From Wenjunlia vitaminophila DSM 41686 (GTDB lineage: Bacteria > Actinomycetota > Actinomycetes > Streptomycetales > Streptomycetaceae): a DNA stretch of 64,000 bases. Below the pieces are notes generated by a model that saw nothing but the letters and a program-made list of their open reading frames with translations, was not told the DNA's origin and did not search any database. Location of the stretch: the NCBI RefSeq assembly GCF_000380165.1, contig NZ_KB904656.1, positions 45,394 through 109,393 of the forward strand, read 5' to 3'. Below, piece after piece: positions 26,926-36,062 of the stretch. A program made the translations under genes and the position numbers. Every line of letters begins with the position of its first letter. The stretch's first letter is position 1.

Positions 26926-27075
26926 TCCGCGCCTCCGCCGTGTGCACTGGTCCGTCGTGGCTCAGTGCTCACGTACCGCGGACGGGACCGCGGGACGCAC
27001 CCGAGGGGCGGGCTTCACCCGGGAGGACCAGACCCGTCGAGGTCCGGCCGCCGGAGGCGGGGCAGCGCGGGCCGA

Positions 27076-27091
27076 GGGGCGGCGCCGCCCC
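27076..27091 (-). terminator. 16-bp GC palindrome downstream of the globin gene
   Basis: GGGGCGGCGCCGCCCC is a perfect palindrome 12 nt past the globin stop on the minus strand. It can fold into a short hairpin and is the likely end of the PknG operon. This would leave 26926-27075 to hold the promoter of the LamG operon. Confidence 0.45.
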
Positions 27092-27103
27092 CGCTCCGGG
27101 GCG

Positions 27104-27502
27104 TCAGGGAGAATTGATCATGGAGCCGGCGGCGAACACCAGGTAGTCCCAGAGCTCGCGCTCGCGGTCCTCGGGCAGCTCGAGGGACTCCACGGCCTCG
27201 CGCATCAGGCGCAGCCAGGCGTCGTGCGCCGCGCGGTCCACCCGGAACGGGGCGTGCCGCATCCGCAGCCGGGGGTGGCCGCGCTGCTCGCTGTAGGTGC
27301 GCGGCCCGCCCCAGTACTGGATGAGGAACAGGGCCAGCCGCTCCTCGGCCGGGCCCAGGTCCTCCTCGGGGTACATCGGCCGCAGCAGCGGGTCCTCGGC
27401 GACCCCCTGGTAGAAACGGTGCACCAGGCGGCGGAAGGTCTCCTCACCGCCCACGGCCTCGTAGAACGTTTCCCTGCGCACTGTGCCGCGCCGAATCTCC
27501 AT
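27104..27502 (-). CDS. Truncated haemoglobin, group II (TrHbO-like)
   Basis: 132 residues from the ATG that follows GGAGGGG at the right spacing; a GTG one codon earlier is an alternative. The group II pattern is visible: [37 protein letters not shown] (B10 Tyr, E-helix region), [25 protein letters not shown] (conserved Trp and proximal His) and the C-terminal helices. Such globins bind O2 and detoxify NO or peroxide. It lies at the 3' end of the PknG gene set, 60 bp after the FHA gene. Confidence 0.93.
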   Translation of the reverse strand: MEIRRGTVRRETFYEAVGGEETFRRLVHRFYQGVAEDPLLRPMYPEEDLGPAEERLALFLIQYWGGPRTYSEQRGHPRLRMRHAPFRVDRAAHDAWLRLMREAVESLELPEDRERELWDYLVFAAGSMINSP

Positions 27503-27562
27503 CACCCCTCCATGGTCGCAGACCGGCCGTGCCCCGCCCCGCCAGGGCCGGGGCACGGCCGG

Positions 27563-28492
27563 CTACGGACGGGACGGGTCGAGGCGGTGCACGGTGATCG
27601 TGGTCCACGCCCCCACGTGGACCCGGTCGCCCTCGGCGAGGGGGACCGGGACGAACGGCGTGATCGGTTCCTCCGCGCCGTTGATCGTGGTGCCGTTGGT
27701 GGAGCCCTGGTCCATCACCGCCCAGGCCCCGTCGGGCTGCTGCACCAGCACCGCGTGCTTGTGCGAGACGCCGGGGTCCTCTGGCGGCCGGGACAGGTCG
27801 ATCTCCGGGACCTCCTCCGACGGGCGGTGCCGGGTCCGTCCGATCCGGAGCTGGCCCCCGCTGAGCTCGAAACGGCGCTCGGGGCAGTACGGCGGGAAGA
27901 ACAGGCTCTGTGCCTCGGGGCCGCTGCGGCCCATCATCGCGGTGTAGTACTCGCGGTCGGCGATGACCGTGACGTACCACGGGGACGGGGCCCGGCGCGG
28001 CCCGGGCAGGGGCCCGGGGTGCGGCGTCGGGGGCTGCAACGGATAACTGGTCTGCCCGGTGTCCGGGGCGGGGTCACCCCACCCGCCCCCACCCGAGTGC
28101 CCCACCGGCGCGGGCCGCACCGGGACCGGAGCCGCGGGTCCGGGCGGCATCCCCCCGTGCGCGGCGACCGGGGGCGCGGGCACCGGCGCGGGCGGTGGCA
28201 TTCCCGGCCCCGGCGGCATGCCCCCGCCCGACGCCTGGAAGTTCCAGCGGCACCCCTCACAGAACGGCTCGCCGTTCTCCCGCGGGGTCCGGCACCGGGG
28301 ACAGAGCTCGACGGCGGCCGTGCTCTCCGGGTCCGGGTCCGGGTCCCAGTGCTCCGGGCCGGTCTCCGGGTACTGGCCACCGGCGGGGCGAGGCGTCGGG
28401 CGCGGCCGACCGGTCATCATAGGCCGCCCGCACACCTCGCAGTAGTCGGCGGTCCTCGACTCGTGGCCGACAGGACAGGTCGGCATGCGCAT
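27563..28492 (-). CDS. FHA-domain protein with N-terminal zinc ribbons
   Basis: 309 residues. Two short zinc-ribbon-like motifs are at the N-terminus (CPVGH...CEVCG and CPRCR...CEGC). A Pro/Gly-rich linker of about 80 residues follows, then a C-terminal FHA domain: LRIGRTRHRPSEEVPEIDL, PGVSHKHAVLV and DQGSTNGTTINGAE, with the phosphothreonine-binding Arg, Ser-His and Asn residues in place. FHA proteins bind phosphothreonine; in mycobacteria the PknG substrate GarA is an FHA protein. Here it is encoded with a PknG-like kinase and a PP2C phosphatase, so it is a likely substrate or reader. Confidence 0.9.
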   Translation of the reverse strand: MRMPTCPVGHESRTADYCEVCGRPMMTGRPRPTPRPAGGQYPETGPEHWDPDPDPESTAAVELCPRCRTPRENGEPFCEGCRWNFQASGGGMPPGPGMPPPAPVPAPPVAAHGGMPPGPAAPVPVRPAPVGHSGGGGWGDPAPDTGQTSYPLQPPTPHPGPLPGPRRAPSPWYVTVIADREYYTAMMGRSGPEAQSLFFPPYCPERRFELSGGQLRIGRTRHRPSEEVPEIDLSRPPEDPGVSHKHAVLVQQPDGAWAVMDQGSTNGTTINGAEEPITPFVPVPLAEGDRVHVGAWTTITVHRLDPSRP

Positions 28493-28510
28493 CCCCCTCC
28501 GCCCTCGTGC

Positions 28511-29854
28511 TTACTTCTTAACGCGTACGGTCTTGGTGGAACGCGTCTCGAGGGTCATCTCGTCCGCTTCCGTCACACCTGGTCTGATGCGAACAGTACC
28601 CCTGGCGGCGTCCACCACGTCCACGACCTTAGCCAGCAGTTTTGCGGTGTTCTCGTTGCCGGAGGCGTTCGCGAGCTGCACGGCCCGACCCAGTTTGGCC
28701 GTGGCGGAGTCCAGGTTGCCGGCCTTGCGGTCCTCGAGGCCCTGTTTGATCATCTGTGCCAGTTCGGCCTGGCCGGTGTAGTGCGCGACCTGGGGGTTGA
28801 TCCGGGTGGAGGCTGCCGTGTCGTCGGTCCACACGGCCCGCACCAGGCCCTGTGCGAGCACCGAGACACCGCCGTCGGGTTGACCGAGGACCAGGCTCAC
28901 CCGTGCGGCCAGCATCTCGTCGCCCACCGAGGCCGACGGGACCCGGACGCACAGGTGGTAGTCGCGGCTCTCGTCGCCCCAGGAGCCGGTCGGGTAGTCG
29001 CCGGTCCTGGGGGCGGCCTCGGTGCGCCGTGCGGTCAGGTCCTCCACGGTCGGGGCCACCTGCTTGAGGAACACCACCTCGGCGTTCTGCGGCGTCCACA
29101 GGCGCAGCCCGACGTCCGCGACCTCCTTGCCCATGGCGGTCTCCATCATGGAGCGGAAGTCCGCCTCGAGACCCGACGGGTCGGCGACGATGTCCACCGA
29201 ACCCAGGAACGCGGAGGAGATCCGGGTGAGCTCCTCGACCTCCCAGTCGGTGCCCACCCCGCGGCAGTCGCAGGTGAAGCGGCCGGACAGGTCGCCGAGC
29301 GTGTCGAGGAGGGTGGCCGGCTTCTCGTGCTCGTTCCGTCCGTCGGTGAGCAGGATGCCGTGCCGTATCGCCACGTCCTGGGAGTGCAGCAACTGGTCGG
29401 TCAGGCGCAACCAGGAGCTGATCGCGGTTCCGCCGCCGGCGGTCAGCCGGCGCAGGGACTCCTTGGCGTCGCGCCTGGTGAACTGGTCGGCCACGGCGAG
29501 CCCACCGTTGCCGGGGTAGATCTCCCGGGCCACGTGGGTGCCGGCGACGACGGCGAACGAGACCCCGTCGCGGACGGTGTCGATCGCCGCGGCGGTCGCC
29601 TGCCGGGCGGCCCTCATCTTCTCCGACGGGTAGTCCATGGAACCCGAGCAGTCCACCATCAGCACCACGGCCGCGTCGGGCCGCCCGCCGTCAGCCGTGC
29701 CGACGGCGGTCAGCGGCATCCCGCCGGTGGTCCCACCGCCGGTCGCGGTGACCGTGACCACGGCGTTGACCTCCCGACCTCCCTCCGGAAGGAACTCGTT
29801 CTGGTACACCTCGACGCTGAACTCGGGCAGGTGTGACTTCGCGAGCCTGGCCAA
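28511..29854 (-). CDS. VWA-domain protein of the PknG operon
   Basis: 447 residues, cytoplasmic. A von Willebrand A domain at about residues 50-230 has a complete MIDAS: DCSGS (VVLMVDCSGSMDYPSEK), Thr in GGGTAISSW and Asp in LLTDGRNEHEK. The C-terminal region ends in helices rich in Ala and Lys (ELAQMIKQGLEDRKAGNLDSATAKL). VWA proteins often scaffold partners through a metal ion. Placed between the PP2C and FHA genes, it probably assembles or tethers the phosphorylation complex, which is inference. Confidence 0.87.
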   Translation of the reverse strand: MARLAKSHLPEFSVEVYQNEFLPEGGREVNAVVTVTATGGGTTGGMPLTAVGTADGGRPDAAVVLMVDCSGSMDYPSEKMRAARQATAAAIDTVRDGVSFAVVAGTHVAREIYPGNGGLAVADQFTRRDAKESLRRLTAGGGTAISSWLRLTDQLLHSQDVAIRHGILLTDGRNEHEKPATLLDTLGDLSGRFTCDCRGVGTDWEVEELTRISSAFLGSVDIVADPSGLEADFRSMMETAMGKEVADVGLRLWTPQNAEVVFLKQVAPTVEDLTARRTEAAPRTGDYPTGSWGDESRDYHLCVRVPSASVGDEMLAARVSLVLGQPDGGVSVLAQGLVRAVWTDDTAASTRINPQVAHYTGQAELAQMIKQGLEDRKAGNLDSATAKLGRAVQLANASGNENTAKLLAKVVDVVDAARGTVRIRPGVTEADEMTLETRSTKTVRVKK

Positions 29855-29906
29855 TGTGGGGACTCCTTCTGGGCAACGGGTTCTGACTGGGGGCGGCGGC
29901 GCGGCG

Positions 29907-31115
29907 TCAGGGCCTGGGTGCCGCGGGTTCGGTGCCGCGTCCGGCAGCCGGGGGGAACGGCAGCACGGCCACCGTCACGTTGTCGTGCCCGCCGCCGTCG
30001 AGGGCGATGCCGACCAGGTGCCGGGCGGAGCGCAGGGGGTCGGTGCGCGCGTCGGGGGGCACCGCCGCGGCCAGTTCCACGGCGGACTCGGCGTAGTTCC
30101 ACAGCCCGTCGGTGCAGACCACCACGACCCCGGGGCCCTCGGGGCGGAACGACAGGGTGTGCGGGTCGATCTCCACGGCGTCGGCGCCCAACCACCCGGT
30201 GATGGCGTGCGCCCGTTCGTCCGCGTAGGCGTCGGCGGCCGACATCAGCCCGGCGGAGACCATCCTGGCCGCCCAGGAGTCGTCCTCGGTCAGCCGCCGC
30301 GGGTCCACGCGGTCGTCCGGTATCCAGTAGGCGCGGCTGTCACCGATCCAGCCGACGGTGACCGCGTCGGGAGCGGCGACCGCGCTGACGCAGGTGCAGG
30401 CCGGGGCGTTGTAGTCACGGCTCGGACCGTCGGACAGCGCGGCCACCGCCTCAGCCGCCGTCAGCAGTGCGTCGTGCATCGCCCGTTGCGGGTCGGCGCC
30501 TGACTCCAGGGCGTCGAGCAGCGCGTCGGTCGCCGCCTCAGCGGCGGCGGCCGAGGCCTCGTCCGGACGGGTCGCCGAGGAAACGCCGTCGCACACCACG
30601 GCGGCGACGGCGGGGGCGCCGCTGGGCAGGATGGTCGCGGACACCTGGAAGGCGTCCTCGTTGCGGTGGTGCCTCAGGCCGCGGTCACTGACCCCGGCGA
30701 CGCCTTCGAGCTCGCGCTCCATGTGATCCCGTTCTCGCGGCTGGGCGTGGCCGCAGTTCTCGCAGTAGCCGTCGTTGTCGATTCCGCCGGTGTGGCAGGA
30801 CACACAGGTCCTGTCCGGGTGACCGCGGGGCGCGGGGGCCGGTGACCGGCGGACCCCCGCGGTCCCGCGGGGGTCCGCCGCGCCCGGCGCCGCCGGGCCC
30901 GTTCCCCGTGCCCCCGGTGGTGCCGGCACCGTTCGCACGGCACTCGACGGCACGGGGCCCCGTCCGCCGCCGGGCGGGCCCGCCCGGCGGGCCGCCGAGC
31001 CGTGCGGCGGGGCGTTGCCGGCCAGCGCGGCGAGCTCCACGCCGCACCCGCCGCAGTAGTGGTCGTCCGGTTCGCACGGCTCCGCGCAGATCGGGCACGC
31101 GGTCAACTGCGGCAT
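29907..31115 (-). CDS. PP2C-type Ser/Thr protein phosphatase with zinc ribbons
   Basis: 402 residues. Two zinc-ribbon motifs (CPICAEPCEPDDHYCGGCG at the start and CVSCHTGGIDNDGYCENCG near residue 110) are separated by a Pro/Gly/Arg linker. The PP2C domain follows from about residue 135: SDRGLRHHRNEDAF, AVVCDGVSSATR, VGWIGDSRAYW, VVCTDGLWNYAE and HDNVTVAVL, with all metal-binding Asp residues present. It would reverse phosphorylation by the adjacent PknG-like kinase. It ends 5 bp after the kinase stop on the same strand. Confidence 0.92.
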   Translation of the reverse strand: MPQLTACPICAEPCEPDDHYCGGCGVELAALAGNAPPHGSAARRAGPPGGGRGPVPSSAVRTVPAPPGARGTGPAAPGAADPRGTAGVRRSPAPAPRGHPDRTCVSCHTGGIDNDGYCENCGHAQPRERDHMERELEGVAGVSDRGLRHHRNEDAFQVSATILPSGAPAVAAVVCDGVSSATRPDEASAAAAEAATDALLDALESGADPQRAMHDALLTAAEAVAALSDGPSRDYNAPACTCVSAVAAPDAVTVGWIGDSRAYWIPDDRVDPRRLTEDDSWAARMVSAGLMSAADAYADERAHAITGWLGADAVEIDPHTLSFRPEGPGVVVVCTDGLWNYAESAVELAAAVPPDARTDPLRSARHLVGIALDGGGHDNVTVAVLPFPPAAGRGTEPAAPRP

Positions 31116-31119
31116 CGCT

Positions 31120-33567
31120 TCACACCCATGTCCGGGGACGCACCTGGTTCGCCCTGTCCACCAGCTCTATCCGTTTCTCGCTTCGTTGCGCCAGCCGTGC
31201 CAGCACCCGGTAGGAGCGCTCGAGCCCGAACCGCAGGCCCCGTTCGGACAACTCGCTGCCGAGCAGCGAGCCGGCGGCCGTCGCCCCGACGCCGCCGGGG
31301 CCTCCCGTCCCGCCGAGCACCAGCCACTCCAGCGCGGTTCCCAGCACCTCGATGGTGAGGGCCTCGCGGCGCCGCGGGTCCAGCTCGAGCCGGGCTATCT
31401 GTGCGGCGGACGCGGTCAGGTCCGGCAGCAACGGCTCGGCGGCGGAGCGCTTCCTCAACCGGGCGCGTACCGCGGCCACCCTTGCCGCCGTGTAGTGGGT
31501 CGACGCCTCCGGTATCGACTCCAGGGCGCGCACCGCGCCGCCCCGGTCGCCGACGGCCAGCCGCACCCGGGCCAGGCCGAACGCCGCACTGACGAACGAG
31601 CGGTCGGTGGACCACACCAACCGGTAGTACTCGGCGGCGTTGTCCCACTGGTCCAGCAGCTCGGCACAGACCCCGAGGGCCAGCTTGGGGGCGGGTTCGC
31701 CGGGGAACGCGTCGTAGACCGCGTCGAAGGACAGGGCGGCCGTCCCGTGGTCGCCGCGGCTCAGCGCGACCAGGCCCCGGTACCAGACGACCCGCCAGTC
31801 GTCGGGACAGTCCGCCTCCAGCGCCGTCATGCCCTGCTCCGCCGCCGCCAGGTCGTTCGCCTCCAGCCTGGCGCGCAGCTCGTGGATCCGCCGTTCCACC
31901 GACTCGGGCGGCACCGACTCGAGGGCCGCGTCCGGTGTGGTCGCACCGGTGGCGGCCAGCGCGGCGAGGAAACCCGCGCTGGGCCGGGGCACGGGCAGCG
32001 CCAGCGCGGTGGCGGCGGCCGGGAGCGTGACCACCGGCGGCGGCCCGCCGGCCGGCGCCGCGGCGGCCGGGGCACCGCCGCCGGACGCGGCGCGGCCCGA
32101 ACGGCGAGCCCCGCGCAACGCCGGGGCGGGCACCTGCGGGTCCTCCTCGACCGGCAGCAGGTCGGTGTCCACCACCCGCGTCTCCGGGCCGAACAGCGTG
32201 GACGCCGCAGGTCGTGGCTGTCCCGTCTGGAGCGCAACCACCTCGCGGAGCACCCCGGTGAGTTGTTCGGCCATCTCGTCGGCTGAGGCGAAACGGCGCT
32301 GGGGATCGGGGTCGGTGGCGCGGACCAACAACCGGTAGAACGACTCGTAGCGGGAGAAGACCTCCACGGTGTCCGGCTCGGGGAGGCTGTGCACGTGGGT
32401 GGTGGTGTAGGTGCTGAAGTCGAAGGTCAGCACGGCGAGGGTCCGCGCCACCGTGTACAGGTCGGAGGAGACCGAGGGACCCGCCTCGGCGATCTCGGGT
32501 GCCTGGTACCCCACCGTGCCGTAGATCGCACCGCCCTGGTCGTCCAGCCGCCGGACCGCTCCGAGGTCGATCAGTTTGAGCCGGTCCTCCTGCTGGATCA
32601 CGTTGTCGATCTTGAAGTCGCAGTACACGAGGCCGCGGTCGTGGAGGTAGCCCAACGCGTCCAGGACCTCGAGGGCGTACGCGATGGCCTGTTCCACCGG
32701 CATCGGCTCGCGGCGTCCCCCGCTGGTGCGCCGCTCGTTGGCGATGTCCTTGAGCGACTTGCCGCCGACGTAGTCCATCACGATGTACCCGTCGAGGCTG
32801 CCGGAACCGGGGTCCCGGTGCTCGACGAAGTTGATGATGCCGACGATGTTCGGGTGGTCGATCTGGGCCAGGAACCGGCGCTCGGCGACCGCCACGGCCA
32901 GCGCGTCCGGGTCCCCGGTGTCCAGCAGGCCCTTGAGCACCACCCACTTGTCGTCCACCGCGTGGTCCACCGCCAGGTAGATCCACCCCAGACCGCCGTG
33001 CGCCAGACAGCCCACCACCTCGTACTGCCCGTGCACGACGTCGCCGGGCCGGAGCCTGGGCACGAAGGAGTAGGGGTTGCCGCACTTGGTGCAGAAGCCC
33101 TCGGTGCGGCCCGGCCGGCCCGCCCGCCCCCGGCCCACCGGCGCCTCGCAGGAACCGCAGAACCGGCTGCGCTCGCGGACCTCGGGGTTCTCCAGCACCG
33201 CGGCGCGCGGATCGGGCCGCGGCACCGCGGGGACGCTGACCAGGCCGGCACCCAACCGGCGGCGCGCCGCGGCGCCGCTGCTCGACCGGGCGCTGCGCAC
33301 GGACACCGAGTGCGAGGCACGCCCCGAGAGCCGGCCGGGGACCGAACGGGACGACGCCGAACCCCGCGACGGGACACTGCCCGACGGGGCACTCGGCACG
33401 GCCCCCGCGGAGACGGAACCGGCAGCAGCCGCGGTCGCCGCCGCGACCGGACTCCGGGGCCCGGCAGCGGCGGCCTCCGGGGCCATGCCACAGGTGTCGC
33501 AGTACAGGTTGCCGAGGCCGTCGTCCTCGAGGGTCCCTGAGCAGTTGGGGCGTTGACAGGCGCTCAT
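31120..33567 (-). CDS. pknG: PknG-like Ser/Thr protein kinase (zinc ribbons, kinase, TPR)
   Basis: 815 residues; ATG 33567 follows GGGGGAGAAC and overlaps the upstream stop. A zinc ribbon lies at residues 4-27 (CQRPNC...CDTC) and a rubredoxin-like pair at about 145-175 (FCGSCEAPVG, FCTKCGNPYSF). The kinase domain is about 182-440: Lys212 (VVLKGLL), catalytic Asp317 in YCDFKIDNV (atypical of HRD) and DLG (LIDLGAV). The C-terminal half is TPR-like (DWRVVWYRGLVALSRGDHGTAALSFD). This matches mycobacterial PknG, which controls TCA/glutamate flux through an FHA protein in response to amino acids sensed by GlnH/GlnX. All those partners are encoded here. Confidence 0.92.
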   Translation of the reverse strand: MSACQRPNCSGTLEDDGLGNLYCDTCGMAPEAAAAGPRSPVAAATAAAAGSVSAGAVPSAPSGSVPSRGSASSRSVPGRLSGRASHSVSVRSARSSSGAAARRRLGAGLVSVPAVPRPDPRAAVLENPEVRERSRFCGSCEAPVGRGRAGRPGRTEGFCTKCGNPYSFVPRLRPGDVVHGQYEVVGCLAHGGLGWIYLAVDHAVDDKWVVLKGLLDTGDPDALAVAVAERRFLAQIDHPNIVGIINFVEHRDPGSGSLDGYIVMDYVGGKSLKDIANERRTSGGRREPMPVEQAIAYALEVLDALGYLHDRGLVYCDFKIDNVIQQEDRLKLIDLGAVRRLDDQGGAIYGTVGYQAPEIAEAGPSVSSDLYTVARTLAVLTFDFSTYTTTHVHSLPEPDTVEVFSRYESFYRLLVRATDPDPQRRFASADEMAEQLTGVLREVVALQTGQPRPAASTLFGPETRVVDTDLLPVEEDPQVPAPALRGARRSGRAASGGGAPAAAAPAGGPPPVVTLPAAATALALPVPRPSAGFLAALAATGATTPDAALESVPPESVERRIHELRARLEANDLAAAEQGMTALEADCPDDWRVVWYRGLVALSRGDHGTAALSFDAVYDAFPGEPAPKLALGVCAELLDQWDNAAEYYRLVWSTDRSFVSAAFGLARVRLAVGDRGGAVRALESIPEASTHYTAARVAAVRARLRKRSAAEPLLPDLTASAAQIARLELDPRRREALTIEVLGTALEWLVLGGTGGPGGVGATAAGSLLGSELSERGLRFGLERSYRVLARLAQRSEKRIELVDRANQVRPRTWV

Positions 33568-34862
33568 GTTCTCCCCCAGTGGTTCTGGTTCGCGTTCCGG
33601 ACCGGCGTCGGGGCCAGCGCCTCGGCGACCGACTCCTGGTAGCGCCGCACCGCCTGCCCCGCGGCCCGCAGGTCGCACGGGGCGCTCCACAGCAGCCGCC
33701 GCGCGATGTCGTGGCGCTCCAGCAGCTCCGGGTCCTCGGCCAGGCCGAGCCTGGCGGCCTTGGCCTTGTAGGCGTCCAGCCTCCCCCGCAGTTCGGCCCG
33801 GACCGCCAGCGGCTCGGTGACCGCGGTCAACGACTCGCGGGCCCTGGCCAGTTCCTCGTCCACGCCCTGCTCCAACGCGTCGAGCAGCGGGGACAGCCGC
33901 TGCCACTGCGCCGCCCTGCGGTACGTCACCGCGAGGGCGACCCGCTCGCGCAGCCCGGTGGCCGGTCCGCTGACCGCGGGCACCTCAACAGCGGCGATCT
34001 TCGCCAGCACCTCACCCCGGGCACCCCTGGCCTCGGCCAGGGTGGCGTCGGCCCTGGCCAGCACGTCATGCACCCGGTAGAGGCGTTCGTCGGCCTCGTC
34101 CCGCACCCGCAGCACCGCCTCCACCTCCCGCCTGACCTCCTCCAACTCCCGGGCCAGGCGGTCGTACCCGGCGGTGTCGGGCCGCCCGGGGCGGCTCCCC
34201 CCGGACGTGGTGGACGCGTCCGTGGACCAGAACGCCAGCGGGTCGGCGACCACCCGATCGCGCAGCGCCGCCACCTCGTCCACGATCCGTTCGAGGTCGT
34301 CGCCCGCCGGGTGCTCGCCCGGCCGGACCCCCACCGAGCCGGCCAGCGAACGCACCCGCCGCACCTCGGCGGTGAGCAGGTCGATCCTGGCCGGCAGCGC
34401 GGACCACACCGCGTCGGCGGCCGTCACCACCTCGAGTGCCTGCGCGTACCAACCGTTCATCCGGTCCACCAGGTCCTGGAGGCTCACCTGCTCGGTGAGC
34501 CGGGCCGGCCCGGTGAGCGCACGGGCGCCGTCCGGCACCCTGCCCCCGGCCACGGTGACCCCGGAGCCGCTGAGCAGCTCGGTGAGTTCGGCCAGGTCCG
34601 TGACGCTGGGCCGGTTGCGGCGGGCCCGCACCGCCCGCGCCTCGGCCAGCGCCTCGGTGTAGGCGTCGAAGTGCACCCACAGCAGGGATATGGCCTGTTC
34701 GGCGAAGGTCCAGCGGTCCCTGGTCAGGCCGGTGAGGTCGGCGCCCTCGAGCAGCCTGCGTCCGGCGTGGTCCTGCAACGCCAGCAGCGACGACTCGATC
34801 GCCTCGTACTCGGAGGCGAGCCGTGCCAGCGCACGGTCCACCTCATCCCGGCTCATCACCAT
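33564..34862 (-). CDS. Coiled-coil protein of the PknG operon
   Basis: 432 residues, no signal peptide or membrane helix. It is almost entirely helical with heptad-like runs (YDRLARELEEVRREVEAVLRVRDEADERL, YDAYTEALAEARAVRARR-type segments). It is translationally coupled to pknG (ATGA), yet the classical mycobacterial module (glnX, glnH, pknG) has no such gene. A linker or scaffold that connects the membrane sensor to the kinase is the natural guess. I recognise no domain. Confidence 0.8.
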   Translation of the reverse strand: MVMSRDEVDRALARLASEYEAIESSLLALQDHAGRRLLEGADLTGLTRDRWTFAEQAISLLWVHFDAYTEALAEARAVRARRNRPSVTDLAELTELLSGSGVTVAGGRVPDGARALTGPARLTEQVSLQDLVDRMNGWYAQALEVVTAADAVWSALPARIDLLTAEVRRVRSLAGSVGVRPGEHPAGDDLERIVDEVAALRDRVVADPLAFWSTDASTTSGGSRPGRPDTAGYDRLARELEEVRREVEAVLRVRDEADERLYRVHDVLARADATLAEARGARGEVLAKIAAVEVPAVSGPATGLRERVALAVTYRRAAQWQRLSPLLDALEQGVDEELARARESLTAVTEPLAVRAELRGRLDAYKAKAARLGLAEDPELLERHDIARRLLWSAPCDLRAAGQAVRRYQESVAEALAPTPVRNANQNHWGRT

Positions 34863-34978
34863 GGAACCCCCTCCTCGCAGCGGAACGCCCGCGCCGACGC
34901 CCTGACGTCATCCCCTTCGAGACTGCTCAGCCCCGGCCCCGTCCACTCCTGTCACCCACCCGGGCCGACCGGACCCGC

Positions 34979-35974
34979 TCAGTCCCGGTAGTTGGCCTCC
35001 GGGGGGAGGGGCGGGCGCTCGAGGTGGTCACCCAGCCACGTGTCGAACGACCGCATCCACTCGCTGTCCACCCCGCCGGCACGGTAGTCCTCGAGCACCT
35101 TGTTGACCCGGCGCACCAGGTCGGTGTCGCCCCGGTGCATGGCGATCCCGTAGTACTCATCGGTGACCCGGTCACCCACCAGGTGCACCTGCGGGTCCTG
35201 CGCCGCCTGCCCGGCGCCGAGGGCGTTGTCGGTCAGGACCGCGTCCACCTCGCCGAGTTGCAGCCGCACCAGGCAGTCCAACTGGTTGTCGACCAGCACC
35301 AACCGGGCCCCGTGCCCGTCCAGGCGCAGCTTGTCCTCGCCGGTGGACTTCCTGGCCGTGCAGACCCGTTTCCCAGCGAGCCCGGCGTCGTACTCCCGGA
35401 TGCCGGACGACTTCGGCACCAGCAGTTGCTGGCCGGCCTCGAAGTACGCGGTCGAGAACGCCACGCGGTCCATCCGGTCACAGGTGATCGACATGGTGCG
35501 GACCACCATGTCCACGTTCCGCGCCTCGATCTGCGACTCACGCTGGTCGGTGGGGACCATCTTGAAGATGATCGCGTCCTCGTCGTCCAGGATGTCACGG
35601 GCGATCGCCTTGGCCAGGGCGATGTCAAAACCGACGAGCTCGCCGGACGCCGGGTCGCGGTACCCCCACAGGTAGCTGTTCTGGTCGACCCCCACCACCA
35701 GCTTGCGGCGCTTCCTGATGCGTTCCAGGGCGGCCCCTGACTCCTCGAAGCCCGTCGGGCGAAGGCTGGCCGTGTCGCAGTCCTCGTCGGCGGCGCGGTT
35801 GGCGTGCACCACCCTGGGTCCGCGCGCGGTCGGGTCCGCCGACCCCGGCTCGTCGCCGAGCAACGGCATCGCCGTCGCCGTCAGCGCGAGCGCGCAGGCG
35901 CAGACCATGCCGCTGACCCCGCCCCATCCCCGAAGCCCACGCCGACCACGTCCGGGACGCGTCCTCGTTCTCAT
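34979..35974 (-). CDS. glnH: GlnH-like extracellular amino-acid-binding protein
   Basis: 331 residues. ATG 35974 is chosen because AGGAGGT stands 8 nt upstream; the longer frame has no such site. After a basic start, a hydrophobic segment (SGMVCACALALTATAMPLLG) acts as signal or anchor. The rest is an SBP_bac_3 (glutamate/glutamine/aspartate-type) fold: LVVGVDQNSYLWGYRDPASGELVGFDIALAKAIARDIL, VDMVVRTMSITCDRMDRVAFSTAYFEAGQQLLV and YYGIAMHRGDTDLVRRVNKVLEDY. In mycobacteria GlnH senses Asp/Glu and signals through GlnX to PknG rather than feeding a transporter; no permease genes are here, consistent with sensing. Confidence 0.88.
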   Translation of the reverse strand: MRTRTRPGRGRRGLRGWGGVSGMVCACALALTATAMPLLGDEPGSADPTARGPRVVHANRAADEDCDTASLRPTGFEESGAALERIRKRRKLVVGVDQNSYLWGYRDPASGELVGFDIALAKAIARDILDDEDAIIFKMVPTDQRESQIEARNVDMVVRTMSITCDRMDRVAFSTAYFEAGQQLLVPKSSGIREYDAGLAGKRVCTARKSTGEDKLRLDGHGARLVLVDNQLDCLVRLQLGEVDAVLTDNALGAGQAAQDPQVHLVGDRVTDEYYGIAMHRGDTDLVRRVNKVLEDYRAGGVDSEWMRSFDTWLGDHLERPPLPPEANYRD

Positions 35975-36062
35975 CCGCAGGCACCTCCTCGCATGCACGA
36001 GCTTGCCACTACCGGGCCCCCGCCGGGGCACCCACGCGCCGTACCTGCCGGCTGCTGGCCGC

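Noticed and set aside
26942..29836. A 964-codon open frame on the plus strand
   Set aside because: It is antisense to the globin, FHA and VWA genes, all with recognisable domains, and its translation has no recognisable motif.
31120..33567. The PknG-like gene as a pseudokinase because HRD is absent
   Set aside because: PknG enzymes normally have a divergent catalytic loop; the Lys212, Asp317 and DLG elements are present.
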